Source of the DNA: JANSYL01 sp963921255
GTDB lineage: Bacteria > Pseudomonadota > Alphaproteobacteria > Rhodobacterales > Rhodobacteraceae
DNA: 64,000 nt
NCBI GenBank assembly: GCA_963921255.3
Contig: CAWUEW020000003.1
Span: 1,302,001 to 1,366,000 of the forward strand
Direction: 5' to 3'
The notes beneath the pieces are model-generated. The model was not told where the DNA came from and did no database searches. It saw nothing but the letters and a program-made list of their open reading frames with translations. Position numbers and translations under genes: made by a program. Shown in pieces: positions 8,329-17,826 of the stretch. Every line of letters starts with the position of its first letter. Position 1 is the stretch's first letter.

Positions 8329-9728
8329 GGGTCTTGCGCGGTGTCGGGCTTTGAAATGAAGAGGAAGGCGATGGCCGCGTCCGCGGCGCAGAGGGCGCCC
8401 GTGATCGAGGCCAGTCGTGCAAAGGCCTGTGTCATCGCCTCGGCATGCCCCTCTGCCGCTGACAGGGCGCCGAAACTGTCTGGCCCGCCGCTGGCCAGGT
8501 AGATGGACCCGGCCAGGCTTCCCATAACTGCGACGGCGATCAGACCGGCCACCCGGCTGACCGCGTTGTTGATACCCGACGCAGCCCCGGCGCGGTCCTC
8601 GGACACAGCCCCCATGATCGCGGTCGACAGCGGCGAGACCACAAGCGCCATGCCGATCCCCATCAGCGTCGTGCCGGGCAGAACCGAGATCCAGAAACTC
8701 TGGGCCGGCGCCAGCGCGGCGAGCATGGCAAAGCTGACCGCCACCAGCGCCGCGCCGCTTCCGATCAGGCGACCCGGCCCGTAGCGATCCGCCCAGGTGC
8801 CCGCCTTGGCGGACAGGGTCGAGATAAAGACCGACAACGGGGCAAAGGCGGCGGAGGCCAGAACCTCGGACGCGCCCCACCCGGCGATCATGGTCATCGG
8901 CAGGAAGAACAAAATGGTGGTCAGCGCGAAGTAGATCATCCCCGTCGCCAGGTTTGCCGCCGAAAACGCGGGCGAGGCAAACAGGGCCAAGGGGATCATC
9001 GGGGCCGGGGCGCGGGCCTCCCAGGCGAGGAACGCCACCATGACGGCGGCACCCAACGCGACGAGGGTCCAGACGGCGCCACCGGTCAGGCCATAGGCCA
9101 TGAGGCCCAGGGCGATCGATGCAAGGAGGGCGCCAACCACATCCAGGTGACGATCCGACTGGCTTGGGTCCTGGGCGACGCGGGTCAGGACAAGCCAGAT
9201 CGCAATCGCGCCAAACGGCAGGTTGATGCCAAACAGCCAGCGCCACACGCCGGGGCCACCGAACTCCAACGCCAGTCCGCCCAGGATCGGTCCGAGCGCT
9301 GTGGTCAGAGCTGATGCCGCCGCCCAGATGCCAATGGCGCGCCCCCGTTCGGATTGGGGATAGGCTTTGGCAATCAACGCCAGGCTGCCCGGGATCATGA
9401 TGGCCGCGCCAAGCCCTTTGAGGGCGCGGCCGGCGATCAGCGCCTCGGCGGTTGGCGCCACGGCACAGATCACCGAGGCGATCACGAACACGCCGATGCC
9501 CCAGGCGAAACTGCGCGCCGTGCCAAAGCGATCCCCAAGGGCGCCACCAAGCAGGATGAGCGCGGAGAGGGGCAGGAGGTATCCGTTGTTGATCCACTGC
9601 GCCTGAACCAGTGTCGCGCCAAGGCCTTCACGCATGGCCGGAAGGGCGATGGCGATGATGGTTCCGTCAATGAACCCGAGCGCCGATGCAAGAATGGCGG
9701 AGATCAGCACAAAGCGCCGGTTCTCCAC
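8325..9728 (-). CDS. MFS transporter, DHA2 (14-TM, EmrB/QacA-like) type
   Basis: This 467-residue polytopic protein belongs to the drug:H+ antiporter-2 group of the major facilitator superfamily. The N-terminal helix contains LGFIDGTIIAIALPAM, the usual start of that group. The loop GGALGDRFG matches motif A, and the helix-5 region PGSLALIAKAYPQSERGRA fits motif C. It probably exports a toxic compound across the inner membrane. The substrate cannot be read from sequence, and no dedicated regulator or membrane-fusion partner is adjacent. The start is GTG at 9728. Confidence 0.82.
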   Translation of the reverse strand: MENRRFVLISAILASALGFIDGTIIAIALPAMREGLGATLVQAQWINNGYLLPLSALILLGGALGDRFGTARSFAWGIGVFVIASVICAVAPTAEALIAGRALKGLGAAIMIPGSLALIAKAYPQSERGRAIGIWAAASALTTALGPILGGLALEFGGPGVWRWLFGINLPFGAIAIWLVLTRVAQDPSQSDRHLDVVGALLASIALGLMAYGLTGGAVWTLVALGAAVMVAFLAWEARAPAPMIPLALFASPAFSAANLATGMIYFALTTILFFLPMTMIAGWGASEVLASAAFAPLSVFISTLSAKAGTWADRYGPGRLIGSGAALVAVSFAMLAALAPAQSFWISVLPGTTLMGIGMALVVSPLSTAIMGAVSEDRAGAASGINNAVSRVAGLIAVAVMGSLAGSIYLASGGPDSFGALSAAEGHAEAMTQAFARLASITGALCAADAAIAFLFISKPDTAQDP

Positions 9729-9732
9729 AGAA

Positions 9733-9758
9733 CAAAACCCAGACGTGGCGCCTGGGTT
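9733..9758 (-). terminator. rho-independent terminator after the bactofilin gene
   Basis: On the minus strand AACCCAG and CTGGGTT form a stem around a nine-base loop, followed by TTGTTCT. It lies between the stop of the bactofilin gene and the start of the MFS gene, so it would separate the M23-bactofilin operon from the exporter. Confidence 0.6.
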
Positions 9759-9803
9759 CTACAAATCCGAACTGTCTGTCTCGGAGGGCGGCGCCATCCG
9801 ATC

Positions 9804-10397
9804 TTAGCTTTGGCCGTCGACCGCAGCCTTTGCGGCCGGGGCCGGACCCGCGGCCGAGGGGCGCGGAACCGCGCTGCCGGCGGGGGCGGACGCCGCCGCT
9901 GCACGGGGGGCAGGGGCGGCCGAGGCGCCGGTTGCCAGCGGATCTTCTGCGCGCTGGACCGAGCCGTCGAAATGCGCACCGCTTTCGATGGCGATGGTCT
10001 TGTGAATGATGTCGCCTTCCACACGGGCGGTCGAGGTCAGGCGCACCTTCAGGCCGCGGACCTTGCCCACGACACGGCCGGTGACGACGATATCGTCGGC
10101 CACGATTTCACCTTCGATGTTGGCGCTTTCGCCGACGGTCAGAAGATGGGCCCGAATATCGCCCTGAACGGTGCTTTCGACCTGGATGTCACCGGTCGTG
10201 CGCAGGTTGCCCGTGATCGTCAGGTCGGACGACAGGATCGAGGGCTTGGGCTTGGATTTCGGGGCGGAAGAAGAAGTCGTCATTTGCTCTCCGGAGGTGG
10301 AGGTGGATTTCGCAGCGGTTTCGCTGGTGGCGGGTTTCGCAGTGGCGTCGCTGCCTTGCTTGGGCCCCGGCTCATTGATCTTAGATTTAGAAAACAT
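9804..10397 (-). CDS. bactofilin (polymer-forming cytoskeletal protein)
   Basis: Bactofilins self-assemble into filaments without nucleotide and localise cell-wall enzymes or shape machinery at the cytoplasmic membrane. The 197-residue protein has the usual three parts: a flexible Ser/Thr/Pro-rich N-terminus (1 to about 53), a beta-helix core (about 54-150) with regularly spaced V/I-G repeats such as TITGNLRTTGDIQ, and an Ala/Pro-rich tail. The start overlaps the end of the M23 peptidase gene by 11 bp. The two are thus expressed together, which fits the recurrent pairing of bactofilins with peptidoglycan hydrolases. Confidence 0.93.
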   Translation of the reverse strand: MFSKSKINEPGPKQGSDATAKPATSETAAKSTSTSGEQMTTSSSAPKSKPKPSILSSDLTITGNLRTTGDIQVESTVQGDIRAHLLTVGESANIEGEIVADDIVVTGRVVGKVRGLKVRLTSTARVEGDIIHKTIAIESGAHFDGSVQRAEDPLATGASAAPAPRAAAASAPAGSAVPRPSAAGPAPAAKAAVDGQS

Positions 10398-11727
10398 CGC
10401 GTCCTGCCGTGATGAAAGTCATTGGGTTCACAGGGTTCCCATTCCGGCGCACTTCATAGTGCAAATGAGTGCCTGTGGACCGTCCGGTGTTGCCCATATC
10501 ACCGATCCGTTCCCCGCGCGAGACCCTTTCGCCTTCGCTCACCCGGATGCGGTTGAGGTGGGCGTATCGGGTGGTGTAGCCGTGGCTGTGTTGAATCTCG
10601 ACCATCAGGCCGTAACCGCTTTGTCTGCCTGCAAAAATTACGGTCCCGGCGCCGCCTGCAACGATCGGCGTTCCCCGAGATCCGGCGAAATCCGTACCGG
10701 CATGAAGCCGCCGACCCCCGTTGATCGGGTCGCGGCGATACCCAAAGCCCGAGGTCGCGCGATAGCTGCCATTGACCGGGAAGGAAAAGGGCAGGCCCTC
10801 GGCGGCAATGCGGTGCATATTCATCATGTCGAGCGTCGCCAGAACCTCATTGGCCCGATAGGACATCGGGTCGGGATCTTCGCCGGACGTGGACATCGTG
10901 ATGGGCATCAGCGGGCCGCCCTGACCGCTGTAGGTGGAGCGGACGGACGAGATGATCTGGTCGGTCGACAGGCCCGCCGAGCGGAACATGTCATCCAGCG
11001 GTTCCATCGACATGGCGACCGCGTCTTCGATCTGGCGGAACACGCGTTCCTGTCGCTGCGCCATCAGCTCGGCTTCGAAGTTGAGGCGTTCGATTTCCGT
11101 GGCCGCTTCGGCGACCTGAACCTCGGTCGTGTCACGCTCGCCGGCGGTGTCTTCCAACGCTTCGGTGAGGAAGGCGACCGTGCGCAGCAGATCGCGCAGG
11201 CGCTGTGCGGCGGTCATGACCGTGCCGGTGTCGGCCGACAGGTCCTGGCGCAGGGCGGCAACCTCGCTCCGGGCGCTGTCCCGCTCGTCAATTGTATCGC
11301 GCAACGTGCCCTGGATCACGTCCACGGCGGTTTCCAGTTCGCGGCGACGTTCTTCGGATTCCAGCAGCCGAACCTGCATCTCCGCGACCTGGTCCATGGC
11401 CAGAGAGAACCGGTCTTGCGCCTGGTGGGCCTCTTGTTCGCGGCTGTCACGCTCTGCCGAAAGGGCGTTCAGTCGTTCGAGATAGGCCAGTTGTTCCCGT
11501 TGAGCTTGGTCGCGGGCATTGCCGGCGCTGATCGTGTCGATCAGGAAGATGGACGTCACGATCACGTTCCACCCGATGAACAGGGATGCCCCGCCAAGGA
11601 TCGCCGCTTGTGTCGCCGGGCGCAGCCGGACAAAGCGCGTTCCATCGTCTGACTTAAGAAAAAGCCGCTGTTCTGGCAGACGCCGTTCCAATGCCGCGTT
11701 TACGCGGCTTATGAGCCGTGCTGTCAC
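10387..11727 (-). CDS. M23 family peptidoglycan metalloendopeptidase with coiled coil
   Basis: This 446-residue protein should be anchored by one transmembrane helix (about 45-65) and face the periplasm. A coiled coil (about 70-215, EERRRELE-type heptads) follows, and then a LytM/M23 domain. The zinc-site motifs are intact: HAGTD (H342, D346), H390 in RYAHL and HLHYE (H421, H423). An active cross-link hydrolase is therefore expected, not a degenerate activator. The gene starts with GTG and runs directly into the bactofilin gene. A TTGACA lies upstream, at the 3' end of the DUF455 gene. It probably cuts peptide cross-links at sites set by the bactofilin scaffold. Confidence 0.92.
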   Translation of the reverse strand: MTARLISRVNAALERRLPEQRLFLKSDDGTRFVRLRPATQAAILGGASLFIGWNVIVTSIFLIDTISAGNARDQAQREQLAYLERLNALSAERDSREQEAHQAQDRFSLAMDQVAEMQVRLLESEERRRELETAVDVIQGTLRDTIDERDSARSEVAALRQDLSADTGTVMTAAQRLRDLLRTVAFLTEALEDTAGERDTTEVQVAEAATEIERLNFEAELMAQRQERVFRQIEDAVAMSMEPLDDMFRSAGLSTDQIISSVRSTYSGQGGPLMPITMSTSGEDPDPMSYRANEVLATLDMMNMHRIAAEGLPFSFPVNGSYRATSGFGYRRDPINGGRRLHAGTDFAGSRGTPIVAGGAGTVIFAGRQSGYGLMVEIQHSHGYTTRYAHLNRIRVSEGERVSRGERIGDMGNTGRSTGTHLHYEVRRNGNPVNPMTFITAGRDVF

Positions 11728-11916
11728 GTTCTGTGCCCCATCTTCCCCTCATTTTTTATAACCGCCCCGAACTCATTTTTGTCCCTGGGCACGGGTGCGG
11801 CCCCGCGAAGGGAATACTTAAGGCCGCGCACTGCCTCAACAGACTATCCTGTCGCGGCGGTAAAGTCACTGAAAAATCGTGAATTTTTGGCAGAAATCCG
11901 CCGATTCTTGCCTTTG

Positions 11917-12750
11917 TCAACGACCGCTAGTCGGCCAACGGCCAGTAGAAATCCGGCGGGAGCCCGGCCTCGGCCCGTTTTTTTCATTGAACGGCGGCTT
12001 CAGGGCGCCGTGAAAATAGCGCCTGACGAGGCCATGAAATGCCTCCTTGGGGTCAAGGTCATGGCGTCCGCACAGGAAGTGGAACCACTTGGACCCATAA
12101 GCCACGTGGTGGACTTCTTCTGCATAAATCACCTGCAGCGCGTCGACCGCCTTTTGACCGGCGGCATCATTGGCCCGTTTGAAGATGTCGATCATCCCCG
12201 GCGTCACATCGAGGCCGCGGGCTTCCAGGACCATGGGAACGACCGCCAGCCGTCCCATCAGATCGTCCACGGTATCTTCGGCGGCGCGCCACATGCCGGC
12301 ATGGGCGGGCAGCGCGCCGTAGAAACTGTCCATTGCTTCAAGGCAATCACAGACAAGATTGAAATGTTTGGATTCTTCGTCGGCCGCTTTGACCCAGTCA
12401 TCGAAGAACCCGATGGGAAGCGGGGTGCCGGAAAATCGCGCGATGATGTCCCAATGCAGGTCGACCGCGTTCAGTTCGATATGGGCGACCGCGTGCAGGA
12501 TCGCCTTGCGTCCATCCGGGGTGCCGGGTCTGCGGCGCGGCACATCTCGGGGGTCTAGCAATTCGGGCGCTTCCTGTCGCGCGGGTCGGAGCGGCGGGGT
12601 CGCTGTCCCGATCTCGGGCACATGCCCGGCCTCCCGCGCCGCGACCCACTCGGCCGCATACTGGCGCGACAGGGCCGTTTTCGCACGGCCGTCTGCCGTC
12701 CGCAGGACCCGGTCGGCCATTTCAGCAAGGGGAAGGGCGGGGTGTGTCAT
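11917..12750 (-). CDS. DUF455 ferritin-like family protein, 3' end frameshifted
   Basis: The protein has the helical, Glu/His-rich core of the DUF455 (COG2833) ferritin-like family, with segments HAVAHIELNAVDLHWD and YAEEVHHVAYGSKWF that resemble di-iron ligand helices. Its function is not established. The start at 12750 (MTHPALPL) fits the family better than the upstream in-frame ATG. The last 22 codons are abnormal. After FNEK the frame slips at a run of seven A on the coding strand (seven T at 11978-11984). One more A would give the normal ending RAEAGLPPDFYWPLAD with a stop at 11927-11929. Either a base is missing from the assembly or the protein has a scrambled tail. Confidence 0.78.
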   Translation of the reverse strand: MTHPALPLAEMADRVLRTADGRAKTALSRQYAAEWVAAREAGHVPEIGTATPPLRPARQEAPELLDPRDVPRRRPGTPDGRKAILHAVAHIELNAVDLHWDIIARFSGTPLPIGFFDDWVKAADEESKHFNLVCDCLEAMDSFYGALPAHAGMWRAAEDTVDDLMGRLAVVPMVLEARGLDVTPGMIDIFKRANDAAGQKAVDALQVIYAEEVHHVAYGSKWFHFLCGRHDLDPKEAFHGLVRRYFHGALKPPFNEKNGPRPGSRRISTGRWPTSGR

Positions 12751-12835
12751 GGCCGTCCGAGCAGGGGAAAGGTCGGCCCCGGATGGCACGAAACCGCGCG
12801 ACGATCCAGACGAAACGCCGCGCGGCAGGCCCACA

Positions 12836-13297
12836 TCACAGGGCCTTGACGGCGTCCAGAACAGCCTCTGCATGGCCCGGCACCTTCACCTTGCGCCACA
12901 CCTGCGCCACCGTGCCGTCGCCCGCGATCAGGAAGGTCGCGCGTTCGATGCCCATGTATGTTTTGCCGTACATGCTTTTCTCGACCCAGGTGCCGTATTG
13001 CTCGCACACGTCGCTTTCGGCGTCGGACACCAGCGCGACCCCCAGTTCATGCTTGGCGATGAACTTGTCATGCTTGGCGACCGTGTCCTTCGAGATCCCG
13101 ATGACAACGGCGTTCGCGGCGTCGAATTCGGCGCCCAGACCGGTGAAGGCAATGGCCTCCTTGGTGCAGCCGGGGGTGTCATCCTTCGGATAGAAATACA
13201 GCACCACGGCTTTGGGTTGCAGGGCGGACAGGGTGATCTCACCGCCGCCGTCGCGAGGCAGGGTGAAATCCGGGGCGGCTTGACCGATATCGGGCAT
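12836..13297 (-). CDS. bcp: thioredoxin-dependent peroxiredoxin (Bcp/PrxQ type)
   Basis: This 153-residue peroxiredoxin reduces hydrogen peroxide and organic hydroperoxides in the cytoplasm. The active-site segment FYPKDDTPGCTKEA carries the peroxidatic Cys C44. The resolving Cys that E. coli Bcp has five residues later is replaced by Ile (I49). The only other Cys is C98 in SDVCEQYG, so this is an atypical member that may use C98 or an external thiol. The start at 13297 (MPDIGQAAPDF) follows a good GAAGGAGAT Shine-Dalgarno. It is divergent from the AsmA-like gene, with 114 bp between the two starts. Confidence 0.9.
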   Translation of the reverse strand: MPDIGQAAPDFTLPRDGGGEITLSALQPKAVVLYFYPKDDTPGCTKEAIAFTGLGAEFDAANAVVIGISKDTVAKHDKFIAKHELGVALVSDAESDVCEQYGTWVEKSMYGKTYMGIERATFLIAGDGTVAQVWRKVKVPGHAEAVLDAVKAL

Positions 13298-13411
13298 GAG
13301 ATCTCCTTCGTGGGGTCGGGTGTGCGGCAAGCGGAGCTCCGCTTGTCTTGAATTGCAAGCTAGGGGGAAACGGGCGAAGATAAAGCGCAAACCCGAGCAG
13401 ACCCGGCACGC

Positions 13412-16400
13412 ATGACCGAAACCGATTTGACACCCCCGCAATCGCCGGGGCCCGAGCCGACACGGCGCCCGAGGCGGGGGTTGTTTTTGCGCGTGCTGGC
13501 GGCGTTTGTCGGGACCGGCCTCGTGCTTGTCCTATTGACGGGCGGCCTGTTCTACATGCGCGTTTCAAACGGCCCGATCGAGATGCCGGCCGCGGTTCAG
13601 GCGCGCGTGCAGACTGTGCTGGACGAGGCCATGACCATGAGTGCGGTCGAAATTGGCAGCATTGCGGTTGCGCTGCCCGATGGCGGTGCCCCGCAGATTG
13701 CGCTGAGTGATGTGACCCTGAGCGATCCCAACGGACAGTTGCGTGCCGCGTTTCCCGATTTGCGGGCCAACCTGTCGGCCTCGGCGCTTCTGCAGGGGGC
13801 CGTTCACCCGACGCGGGTTGAAATTGCCGGGGCCGGGGTGCGCCTGAGCCGCGATGCAGAGGGCCGCCTTGATCTTCAATTGACGGGCTCGGACGACGGC
13901 ATTGCCCTGGGATTGACCGAAAGCTTGGTCGGTCTCGACAGCATGTTCGCCTCGCCCGAATTCGCCGCGCTCGAGTCGGTCAGCGGTCGGGGTTTGAATG
14001 TGGCGATGTCGGATGCCATGAACGGGCAGGTCATGCGCCTGAGCGATGCGCAGATGCGGCTGACCCGGGCCGCGGGCGCCCTGACGCTCAGCTTGGGTGG
14101 AGCGCTTGAAGGGACGCGCGACGCCCGCATCGATGTGGCGATGACGCGCCAGGCCAATGCGACGGCGACCGACGTGGCCTTCAGCTTTCAAAACCTCGCG
14201 GCCCGCGATGTGGCAACCGTCGCGCCCGCGTTGGTCTGGCTGGATCTGGTCCGCGCCCCGATTTCCGGTCGCATCTCGGCGCAATTGGCCGATGACGGGA
14301 CGATTGGCAGCTTTGGCGGGGTGCTGGATGTCGGACCGGGGCAGTTCTTCTTGGAGGGGGTGGGCGCGCCGTTGCGCTTTGAGCAACTGCATGCCGACAT
14401 GGCCTACGATGCCGAGTCCCGCCGGCTGATCTTCAATGAGTTGGAACTGAACGCGCCGGAGCTTCGGTTTGCAGCGACCGGGCACGCGGATCTGAGCGCC
14501 GATGGGGCAACCTATATCGGACAGTTTCGCCTGCGCGACGTGTCGGCCGATCCGCGCGGCTTGTTCGAAGCGCCCGTGTCGGTCGAAGGGGCTGCCATCG
14601 ATCTGCGGCTGACCTTTGGGGAAAACGTGACCTTCGAGATCGGCCGCGCCGTTGTATTCGACGGCGATGTCGAGGCCCATCTGGTTGGTCGGTTGCAATC
14701 GGATCCCGAAGGCGTTGTCGTGCGGCTTGACGCGGCGATCGACACCATCGCGCCCGAGACCGTGCTGGCCTATTGGCCCCCGGCTGCGATCCCGAACACA
14801 CGGCGGTGGGTTGCCGAAAACCTGTCCGCCGGCGCGTTGAATGGCGTCAACTTTGCGCTGCGGATGGATGCCGATGGCATCAGCCGGCACGAGCTGCAAT
14901 TCGATTTTCAGGACGCCGTTGTGCGGCCCGTGCGGGCGTTGCCGCCCATCGAAGGGGCCGCCGGTGTCCTGCGGCTCAGCGGTCCGGCCTTCTGGTTGCG
15001 CTTGGATGAGGGCGCCATGTCCGTGCCGGACGGCGGCCAATTGTCGATGGCGGGGTCGACCATGCAGATCCCCGACACGGGCCCGCGCGGGCCGGACACA
15101 CGATTTGACCTCGACGTGACCGGGGCCTTGCCGGATGTCCTGCGCCTGTTGGCGATGCCGCCCATCAATTTGTTTGCGGACGGAAACCTGACGCCGGATG
15201 GGATTGGAAACGGCGATGCCGAGGTCTCCGTTGGCCTTGATTTGCGCCTGATCCGGGGATTGACGCCGGACGATGTTGCCTTTGACGTGTCGGGCCGCGT
15301 CACCGACTTTGTCAGCGACACGCTGGTCCCGGGTCGTGTGCTACAGGCCGACACGCTGCAGGTTGCGGCGGACAACAGCGGCGTCACCGTCGAAGGTCAC
15401 GCGCGCTTGGACGGTGTTCCGTTGACAGGGCAGTGGTCACGCGCGCTTGGCCCCGAGGCCAGTCCGGCGTCGCGGGTTGAGGCGCGCGCCGTTCTGGATG
15501 TTTCGGATCTGGCCCAGTTCGGCGTCCGGTTTCCGCAAGGTATGGTGTCTGGACAGGCGCGGGCCGACCTCGAATTGGATCTTGTCCCGAACACGCCCCC
15601 CACTTTGCGTCTGCGGTCTGATTTGCAGGGCATGGCCCTATCTGTCCCGGCCCTGATGTGGCGCCTCGGCGCGGGGCAAAGCGGCGACCTTCGGGCCGAC
15701 GTGAGATTGGGTGCGAACCCGTCGGTGACGGCCCTGTCGCTGGAGGCCGGGGGATTGAGCCTGTCCGGCCGGGTCGATTTGGCAGCGGGCGGCGGGTTCG
15801 AGCGGCTGGTGGCCGATCGACTGCGGGTCGGGCGTTGGCTGGACGTGGAGGCCCGCCTGATCTCGACCGGTGCCAATCGCCCGACGCAAACCAACATCCT
15901 TGGCGGTGTGGTCGATCTCCGCGCCTTGCCGCAAACCGGTGCGGGCGCCCCGGGCGGGGGCGCTGGCGGTCTCCTGGACATCCAATTGGACCGCCTGCAG
16001 GTGACCGAAGGCATCGCCTTCACCAATGTCACCGCCGAAATGACCACGGCCAACGGCCTGTCGGGGCAGTTCTCGGGGCTCGTCAACGGGCAGGCGTCGA
16101 TTTCCGGGACACTCATCACGACCGAGAATGGCCCGGCGGTCCGCATGCGCTCCCCAGATGGGGGGGCGGTCCTCCGGGCGGCGGGTGTCTTTTCCTCGGC
16201 CTACGGCGGCGAGATGGAGCTCATCATCGGGGCGTCCGGCGCGGAAGGCACCTATGAAGGGCAACTTACCATGTCTGGCCCGCGTCTGCGGGACGCGCCG
16301 GCAATGGCCGAGTTGCTGAACCTCATTTCGGTGGTCGGTTTGTTGGAACAGCTTGGCGGCGAGGGCATCAACCTTGGCGAGGTCGATGCACGGTTCCGGA

Positions 16401-16717
16401 TCACCCCGTCCCAGATTCAGGTCTTGCGCGGGGCGGCAGTGGGGCCGTCCATGGGGCTGTCGATGGATGGGGTCTATCAGATCGCGGCCCGCCAATTCGA
16501 CATGCAGGGCGTGGTCTCGCCCTTGTATGCGTTGAACGGCATGTTCGGCGCGCTGTTTTCCCCGCGGCGGGAGGGCTTGTTCGGCTTCTCGTATCGGCTT
16601 ACAGGCACGCCCGAAAACAACGCCGTGACGGTCAATCCGCTGTCGATCCTGACGCCCGGGATCTTCCGCGAGATCTTCCGCCGGCCGCCGCCGGAACCGC
16701 CTGAGACCACCCAATGA
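13412..16717 (+). CDS. AsmA-like giant envelope protein with DUF3971 domain
   Basis: This 1101-residue protein has an Arg/Pro-rich cytoplasmic tip, one N-terminal transmembrane helix (about 24-48) and a very long beta-rich periplasmic part. It resembles the DUF3971/AsmA-like C-terminal family, including YhdP. Such proteins form elongated hydrophobic grooves and are thought to move phospholipid between inner and outer membranes. The terminal region GVYQIAARQFDMQGVVSPLY fits the AsmA C-terminal signature. It is coupled to queA by an ATGA overlap, although the two functions are unrelated. No TamA-like partner is nearby. Confidence 0.8.
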   Translation: MTETDLTPPQSPGPEPTRRPRRGLFLRVLAAFVGTGLVLVLLTGGLFYMRVSNGPIEMPAAVQARVQTVLDEAMTMSAVEIGSIAVALPDGGAPQIALSDVTLSDPNGQLRAAFPDLRANLSASALLQGAVHPTRVEIAGAGVRLSRDAEGRLDLQLTGSDDGIALGLTESLVGLDSMFASPEFAALESVSGRGLNVAMSDAMNGQVMRLSDAQMRLTRAAGALTLSLGGALEGTRDARIDVAMTRQANATATDVAFSFQNLAARDVATVAPALVWLDLVRAPISGRISAQLADDGTIGSFGGVLDVGPGQFFLEGVGAPLRFEQLHADMAYDAESRRLIFNELELNAPELRFAATGHADLSADGATYIGQFRLRDVSADPRGLFEAPVSVEGAAIDLRLTFGENVTFEIGRAVVFDGDVEAHLVGRLQSDPEGVVVRLDAAIDTIAPETVLAYWPPAAIPNTRRWVAENLSAGALNGVNFALRMDADGISRHELQFDFQDAVVRPVRALPPIEGAAGVLRLSGPAFWLRLDEGAMSVPDGGQLSMAGSTMQIPDTGPRGPDTRFDLDVTGALPDVLRLLAMPPINLFADGNLTPDGIGNGDAEVSVGLDLRLIRGLTPDDVAFDVSGRVTDFVSDTLVPGRVLQADTLQVAADNSGVTVEGHARLDGVPLTGQWSRALGPEASPASRVEARAVLDVSDLAQFGVRFPQGMVSGQARADLELDLVPNTPPTLRLRSDLQGMALSVPALMWRLGAGQSGDLRADVRLGANPSVTALSLEAGGLSLSGRVDLAAGGGFERLVADRLRVGRWLDVEARLISTGANRPTQTNILGGVVDLRALPQTGAGAPGGGAGGLLDIQLDRLQVTEGIAFTNVTAEMTTANGLSGQFSGLVNGQASISGTLITTENGPAVRMRSPDGGAVLRAAGVFSSAYGGEMELIIGASGAEGTYEGQLTMSGPRLRDAPAMAELLNLISVVGLLEQLGGEGINLGEVDARFRITPSQIQVLRGAAVGPSMGLSMDGVYQIAARQFDMQGVVSPLYALNGMFGALFSPRREGLFGFSYRLTGTPENNAVTVNPLSILTPGIFREIFRRPPPEPPETTQ

Positions 16718-17769
16718 AGCTTGACGATTTCGATTTTGATTTGCCCGAGGCACGGATTGCCACGCGGCCGGCCCGGCCGCGCAGTTCGGCCAAGCTGCTG
16801 CTGGCCCAAGGGGCCGAGATCACGGACCGTATCGTCCATGAATTGCCCGACATCCTGCGCCCTGGCGATCGCCTGATCCTCAACGACACGCGCGTGATCC
16901 CGGCGCGCCTGTTCGGAACGCGGCACCGCGAGAGCGCGCAGGGCCCGGTGACGGCCAAGATCGAGGTCACGTTGCTGGAGCCACAGGCGGACGGCACCTG
17001 GACGGCGTTGGCCAAACCGCTGCGCAAGCTGGCCTTGGGGGAAACGGTGGTCTTCTCCGATACCTTGTCGGCGGAGGTGGCGGATCTGGGCGACGGGCTG
17101 CGATTGCGCTTCAACCTCACGGGCGACGATTTCGATGCTGCGCTGAACGCGGCCGGTGCCATGCCGCTGCCGCCCTACATTGCGGGCAAACGCCCGGCCG
17201 ATGAACGCGACCGCGAGGATTACCAGACGATCTGGGCCAAACGCGCGGGCGCGGTGGCGGCCCCGACCGCCAGCCTGCATTTCGACGAGGCGTTGGTGGC
17301 GGCGCTTAAGGCGCGCGGGATCGAGATGACCTTTGTCACGCTGCATGTGGGGGCGGGCACCTTTCTGCCGGTGACCGTGGACGATGTCACGACCCACAAA
17401 ATGCACGCCGAATGGGGCGAGGTCCGGGCGAAAGCCGCCGACGAGATGAATGCCACCAAGGCAGCTGGCGGGCGGATCATCCCGGTGGGCACGACCGCGT
17501 TGCGCCTGATCGAAACCGCCGCGACCGACGCCGGTGTGATGCAGGCCTACGAAGGCGAGACGGATATTTTCATCTATCCCGGCTATCGCTGGAAGATCAC
17601 CGATGCCCTGATGACCAATTTCCATCTGCCGAAATCGACCCTGATGATGCTGGTCTCGGCCCTGATGGGGCGCGATCAGATCATGGCGATCTACGATCAC
17701 GCGCTGAAAACCGACTACAGGTTTTTTTCCTATGGCGACGCATCTTTGTTGATTCCGTCGCGTATGTGA
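16714..17769 (+). CDS. queA: S-adenosylmethionine:tRNA ribosyltransferase-isomerase QueA
   Basis: QueA transfers and isomerises the ribosyl moiety of S-adenosylmethionine onto preQ1 at the tRNA wobble position, forming epoxyqueuosine. The 351-residue protein shows the usual N-terminus (DFDFDLPEARIATRPA), the LILNDTRVIPARL segment, LHVGAGTFLPV and the C-terminal TNFHLPKSTLMMLVSALMG. The length matches the family. It begins inside the stop of the AsmA-like gene (ATGA) and is probably cotranscribed with it. Other queuosine genes are not in the window. Confidence 0.96.
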   Translation: MKLDDFDFDLPEARIATRPARPRSSAKLLLAQGAEITDRIVHELPDILRPGDRLILNDTRVIPARLFGTRHRESAQGPVTAKIEVTLLEPQADGTWTALAKPLRKLALGETVVFSDTLSAEVADLGDGLRLRFNLTGDDFDAALNAAGAMPLPPYIAGKRPADERDREDYQTIWAKRAGAVAAPTASLHFDEALVAALKARGIEMTFVTLHVGAGTFLPVTVDDVTTHKMHAEWGEVRAKAADEMNATKAAGGRIIPVGTTALRLIETAATDAGVMQAYEGETDIFIYPGYRWKITDALMTNFHLPKSTLMMLVSALMGRDQIMAIYDHALKTDYRFFSYGDASLLIPSRM

Positions 17770-17826
17770 CAGACCCGGTCGCAATAAGGCGCCAGCCTCG
17801 TTGCACGATTTTTGAGAAGGCATGCC

